From Fibrobacteraceae bacterium (lineage in GTDB: Bacteria; Fibrobacterota; Fibrobacteria; Fibrobacterales; Fibrobacteraceae): DNA of 10,884 nt. The position numbers and the translations under genes were made by a program. Shown here piece after piece: positions 9,031 through 10,884 of the stretch; positions within the stretch are counted from its first letter, which is position 1; every line of letters starts with the position of its first letter. Below the pieces are notes generated by a model. That model was not told the origin of the DNA. It worked only from the letters and a program-made list of their open reading frames with translations, and did not search any database. Where the stretch lies: positions 1 through 10,884 of the forward strand of contig JALNVO010000075.1 in assembly GCA_023231365.1 (NCBI GenBank). The letters run 5' to 3'.

Positions 9031-9134
9031 GCAGCTATCGTTGAGTAAAAAGCCTGAGATGTGGAAAGAAGAAACGGAGCAAAGCATCGGACGATACGAT
9101 CGATTTCGTGTCAAGAAGCGAGGAGCACGCGGCC

Positions 9135-9144
9135 CTAGCGCTAG
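9135..9144. promoter_or_regulatory. 10-bp perfect palindrome upstream of the symporter promoter
   Basis: CTAGCGCTAG is self-complementary over all ten bases and ends 29 nt before the TATATT at 9174, a position where an operator or activator site could sit. No regulator gene is nearby and no second copy was seen in the window, so function is only a possibility. Confidence 0.25.
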
Positions 9145-9173
9145 TGAGCGGAAGCACCCTGCCCTGCATTTTC

Positions 9174-9179
9174 TATATT
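9174..9179 (+). promoter_or_regulatory. putative -10 element of the symporter gene
   Basis: TATATT, within TTTTCTATATT, ends 7 nt before the ATG at 9187. No convincing -35 is seen (GAAGCA at the 17-nt spacing) and the only purine-rich string before the ATG is GGGGG at 9180-9184, too close to act as a good Shine-Dalgarno. The arrangement matches that before recC and suggests a leaderless or near-leaderless mRNA. Confidence 0.45.
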
Positions 9180-9186
9180 GGGGGCC

Positions 9187-10515
9187 ATGGGTTTTATTTT
9201 AATCATATACTTTTTTGCGCTTGTCCTTATTGCTTGGCAAAGCGCAGCTCAAGTGAAAAGCGTTTCGGATTTTTTTGTCGCCCGCAAAGGCGGTTCTGTA
9301 CTGATGATAACCGGGAGCTTGGTCGCAACGATTCTCGGCGGCTCGGCGGTCATCGGCGCGATAGATGCTGGCCCGCGTTTAGGCGGAGCTTCGACTTGGT
9401 TTTTGCTCACGGGAGCAATCGGGCTTTTAGCCTTGCTTCCGTTTCTTCCGAGGATCTGCAAACTCGGGCGCTTTACTCTTCCAGATCTGATGGAAGACTT
9501 GTATGGCAAGGGGCCGCGCACGGTGGCGTCGATAATAATTCCCGTTGCGTGGACGGGCGTCGTGGCGGCGCAAATCATTGCGTCGGGCAAAATTCTCCAG
9601 AGTTTTACCGGTATGAACTATATGGCAGGGGCGATTGTTTCGGGTGTTATTTTTATCGGTTATACTTTGGCTGGCGGGCAATTTTCCGTGCTGCGCACGG
9701 ATTTTTTGCAAGCGGCCCTGATTATTTTGGGTATTGTCCTTTTAACTGTTTTTGCTTATTTGCACCCGATTACTTATATGGGTATTCCCGCTCCGGCTTT
9801 TCCGTTCAATGAAAATTTTTCCGTCTTGGATTTGGTCCTTCTGCTTTTGACTTATGCGACGGCTTATACGGCCGGGCCGGATATGTATTCTAGATTGTTT
9901 TGTGCGAAAGATGAGAAGACGGCTCAGCGTTCGGTAGTGATTGCTGCGATGATCCTCTCCCTTGTGGCGGCGTGCATTGGCTTTTTGAGCTCATACGGCG
10001 CGGCCCTCAATTTCACGTCCGGTGCACGAATTATTGAAATCGGTCGGGTGGTGCTTCCGCATTTCCTTCTACCTGTTCTTGGACTTTGCCTTTTGAGCGT
10101 GGTACTTTCTTCGGCAGATACGACTCTTTTAAGTTCGTCCATCATCATTACGCGCCTTTGTACGCTGAGTCCAGTAAGCGATGTAGTTGAAATTCGCCGT
10201 ACCCGTTTGGTGATTCTTTTGAATGGCATTGTCGCATTGGTTATTGCGATCAATTTTACTGACATTATCGGAATGATGCTCCTTGCGCTTGCCGTGTATG
10301 CAGGTGCATTTACCTTGCCGATTCTTCTGGGGTTGGCGGGTATGAAGGTCAAGACCCCGTTTATTTCTGCGGCGATTATCTTAGGTGGTGTCCTTGCCTT
10401 ATTGGGCAAGTTGATCCCGCCTTCAATGGGCGCTCATACGGGGGATGTTTTCCTTGTTCTCGCGTTTATTGTAAATGGAGCGCTGATGCTGTTGGGGCGG
10501 ATAAAAATTGAGTGA
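9187..10515 (+). CDS. sodium:solute symporter, SSS family (TC 2.A.21), substrate unknown
   Basis: The product is a 442-residue inner-membrane protein with about 13 hydrophobic segments, starting with FILIIYFFALVLIAW near residue 3. SSS features are SVSDFFVARKGG after the first segment, a glycine-rich second segment (GSLVATILGGSAVIGA), the family signature GGQFSVLRTDFLQA at 163-176, and VVLSSADTTLLSSS at 305-318. The last matches the TM8 region whose serines bind Na+ in vSGLT and PutP. It probably uses the Na+ gradient to import a small solute (sugar, amino acid, vitamin or organic acid); nothing here fixes the substrate. It is somewhat shorter than many members (about 480-530), mainly at the C-terminus. 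ATG 9187 is preferred over the in-frame TTG at 9178, which lies inside the -10-like element. It is monocistronic in view. Its last four codons and the first base of its stop form one arm of a 13-bp inverted repeat, so the natural C-terminus may have been altered. Confidence 0.9.
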   Translation: MGFILIIYFFALVLIAWQSAAQVKSVSDFFVARKGGSVLMITGSLVATILGGSAVIGAIDAGPRLGGASTWFLLTGAIGLLALLPFLPRICKLGRFTLPDLMEDLYGKGPRTVASIIIPVAWTGVVAAQIIASGKILQSFTGMNYMAGAIVSGVIFIGYTLAGGQFSVLRTDFLQAALIILGIVLLTVFAYLHPITYMGIPAPAFPFNENFSVLDLVLLLLTYATAYTAGPDMYSRLFCAKDEKTAQRSVVIAAMILSLVAACIGFLSSYGAALNFTSGARIIEIGRVVLPHFLLPVLGLCLLSVVLSSADTTLLSSSIIITRLCTLSPVSDVVEIRRTRLVILLNGIVALVIAINFTDIIGMMLLALAVYAGAFTLPILLGLAGMKVKTPFISAAIILGGVLALLGKLIPPSMGAHTGDVFLVLAFIVNGALMLLGRIKIE

Positions 10516-10583
10516 TCAAAAACTTTAAGCGATATCAATCTAATGAACTTATTAGAGGGCACCTCTAAAAACTCAATTTTTAT
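10501..10583. repeat. 13-bp perfect inverted repeat across the symporter stop
   Basis: ATAAAAATTGAGT (10501-10513) and ACTCAATTTTTAT (10571-10583) are exact reverse complements separated by 57 nt. The left arm encodes the last residues IKIE and the first base of the TGA. The right arm ends 7 nt before the tandem array. Possible readings are the ends of a tiny non-autonomous element (83 bp), the base of a long AU-rich mRNA 3' stem, or a remnant of an insertion. No target duplication longer than GG is visible. Confidence 0.6.
10539..10568 (+). other. two overlapping hairpins after the symporter gene
   Basis: TCTAAT (10539-10544) pairs with ATTAGA (10551-10556), loop 6 nt. TTAGAGG (10552-10558) pairs with CCTCTAA (10562-10568), loop GCA. 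They share five bases and cannot form together. The second is a 7-bp stem with a TTTTT run 8 nt beyond it (10577-10581), which is too far for a textbook terminator but might still act in transcript ending. Confidence 0.4.
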
Positions 10584-10590
10584 GGAGACA

Positions 10591-10884
10591 AGCCGGTTCC
10601 CTCTAGGGAACCGTCAGGATTCGAAGAGCCGGACTCCGGGCCGGCCCCGCAGGGGTGAGGATGGAACAACGTGACACCGCAACAACGAGAAGCCGGTTCC
10701 CTTTTTAGGGAACATCAGGGTTCGAAGAGCCGGACTCCGGGCCGGCCCCGCAGGGGTGAGGATGGAACAACGTGACAACGTGACACCGCAACAACGAGAA
10801 GCCGGTTCCCTTCAGGGAACATCAGGGTTCGAAGAGCCGGACTCTAGGCCGGCCCCGCAGGGGTGAGGATGGAACAACGTGACA
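10591..10884. repeat. GC-rich non-coding tandem repeat array, continues past the window
   Basis: Units start at AGCCGGTTCCC: unit 1 10591-10690 (100 nt), unit 2 10691-10799 (109 nt), unit 3 10800-10884 (cut by the window after 85 nt). Unit 1 has 64 G/C in 100 bases by hand count, against AT-rich sequence directly before it. Each unit carries a hairpin GTTCCC/GGGAAC with a loop that differs (TCTA in unit 1, a T-run in unit 2, TTCA in unit 3), a TTCGAA palindrome, a GCCGG...CCGGC inverted pair, a CCCC-GCA-GGGG stem and two AACAACG copies (16-nt period). Unit 2 differs from unit 1 by one extra base near the loop and an 8-nt duplication AACGTGAC (10769-10776, 10777-10784). Lengths of 100 and 109 shift the reading frame each time, so the array is not protein-coding. 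Together with 10516-10590, this leaves the final 369 bases free of any gene I can support. Function unknown. Confidence 0.9.

Noticed and set aside
9178..9186. TTG 9178 as the symporter start
   Set aside because: It overlaps the TATATT element and has no ribosome site; ATG 9187 begins the first membrane segment properly.
10712..10745. tRNA-like T-loop (GGTTCGAA) in the repeat units
   Set aside because: The bases around TTCGAA do not form a 5-bp T stem and no acceptor or anticodon arms can be drawn on either strand.
10661..10865. Short ORFs starting ATGGAACAACGTGAC in each unit
   Set aside because: They give different products in each unit (MEQRDTATT... of 15 residues, MEQRDNVTP... of about 34) because unit length shifts the frame; no conserved peptide results.
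10591..10884. CRISPR array
   Set aside because: Units are 100-109 bp and nearly identical along their whole length, with no unique spacers and no cas genes in view.
10591..10884. Integron attC sites or cassette array
   Set aside because: The hairpin arms GTTCCC/GGGAAC do not fit the attC core consensus (GTTRRRY and RYYYAAC), and there are no cassettes or integrase.

Overview
The window holds a complete recC-recB-recD operon (helicase-nuclease RecBCD, about 8.8 kb, all on the + strand), a single Na+/solute symporter gene on the same strand, and a GC-rich non-coding tandem repeat array at the right edge that runs out of the window. The three Rec proteins are full length. RecB and RecD carry every helicase motif I looked for, and RecB also keeps its C-terminal nuclease residues, so the enzyme looks functional.

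Layout: 1-115 is the left-edge spacer, with a promoter-like segment and perhaps the tail of an upstream gene. 116-3538 is recC, 3535-7068 recB and 7065-8948 recD. Each junction is an ATGA stop/start overlap, and no other gene lies between them. 8949-9186 is a 238-bp intergenic region with a REP-like hairpin repeat, a 10-bp palindrome and a promoter-like TATATT. 9187-10515 is a symporter of the SSS family. 10501-10590 is AT-rich sequence with a 13-bp perfect inverted repeat that includes the symporter stop codon. 10591-10884 holds two complete units and one cut unit of a tandem repeat of about 100 bp.

Organism: RecBCD, rather than the AddAB more usual in Bacteroidota and Firmicutes, the moderately AT-rich coding sequence, the CGTCACCCCGG-type dispersed repeat and the motif TTTTCT(T)ATATT placed 6-7 nt before start codons without a Shine-Dalgarno all suggest a Gram-negative-type bacterium outside the well-studied enterics. 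From memory this is closest to Fibrobacter-like genomes. That is a moderate-to-low-confidence inference, since no marker gene is present.

How the genes work together: RecB (3'-5' helicase plus the only nuclease) and RecD (5'-3' helicase) unwind and degrade DNA from double-strand ends. RecC holds the complex together, splits the strands and reads Chi. After Chi the complex makes 3' single strands and loads RecA. Several residues at Chi-reading positions of E. coli RecC are changed here, so the Chi sequence probably differs. The symporter is a separate transcription unit with no visible functional link to recombination.
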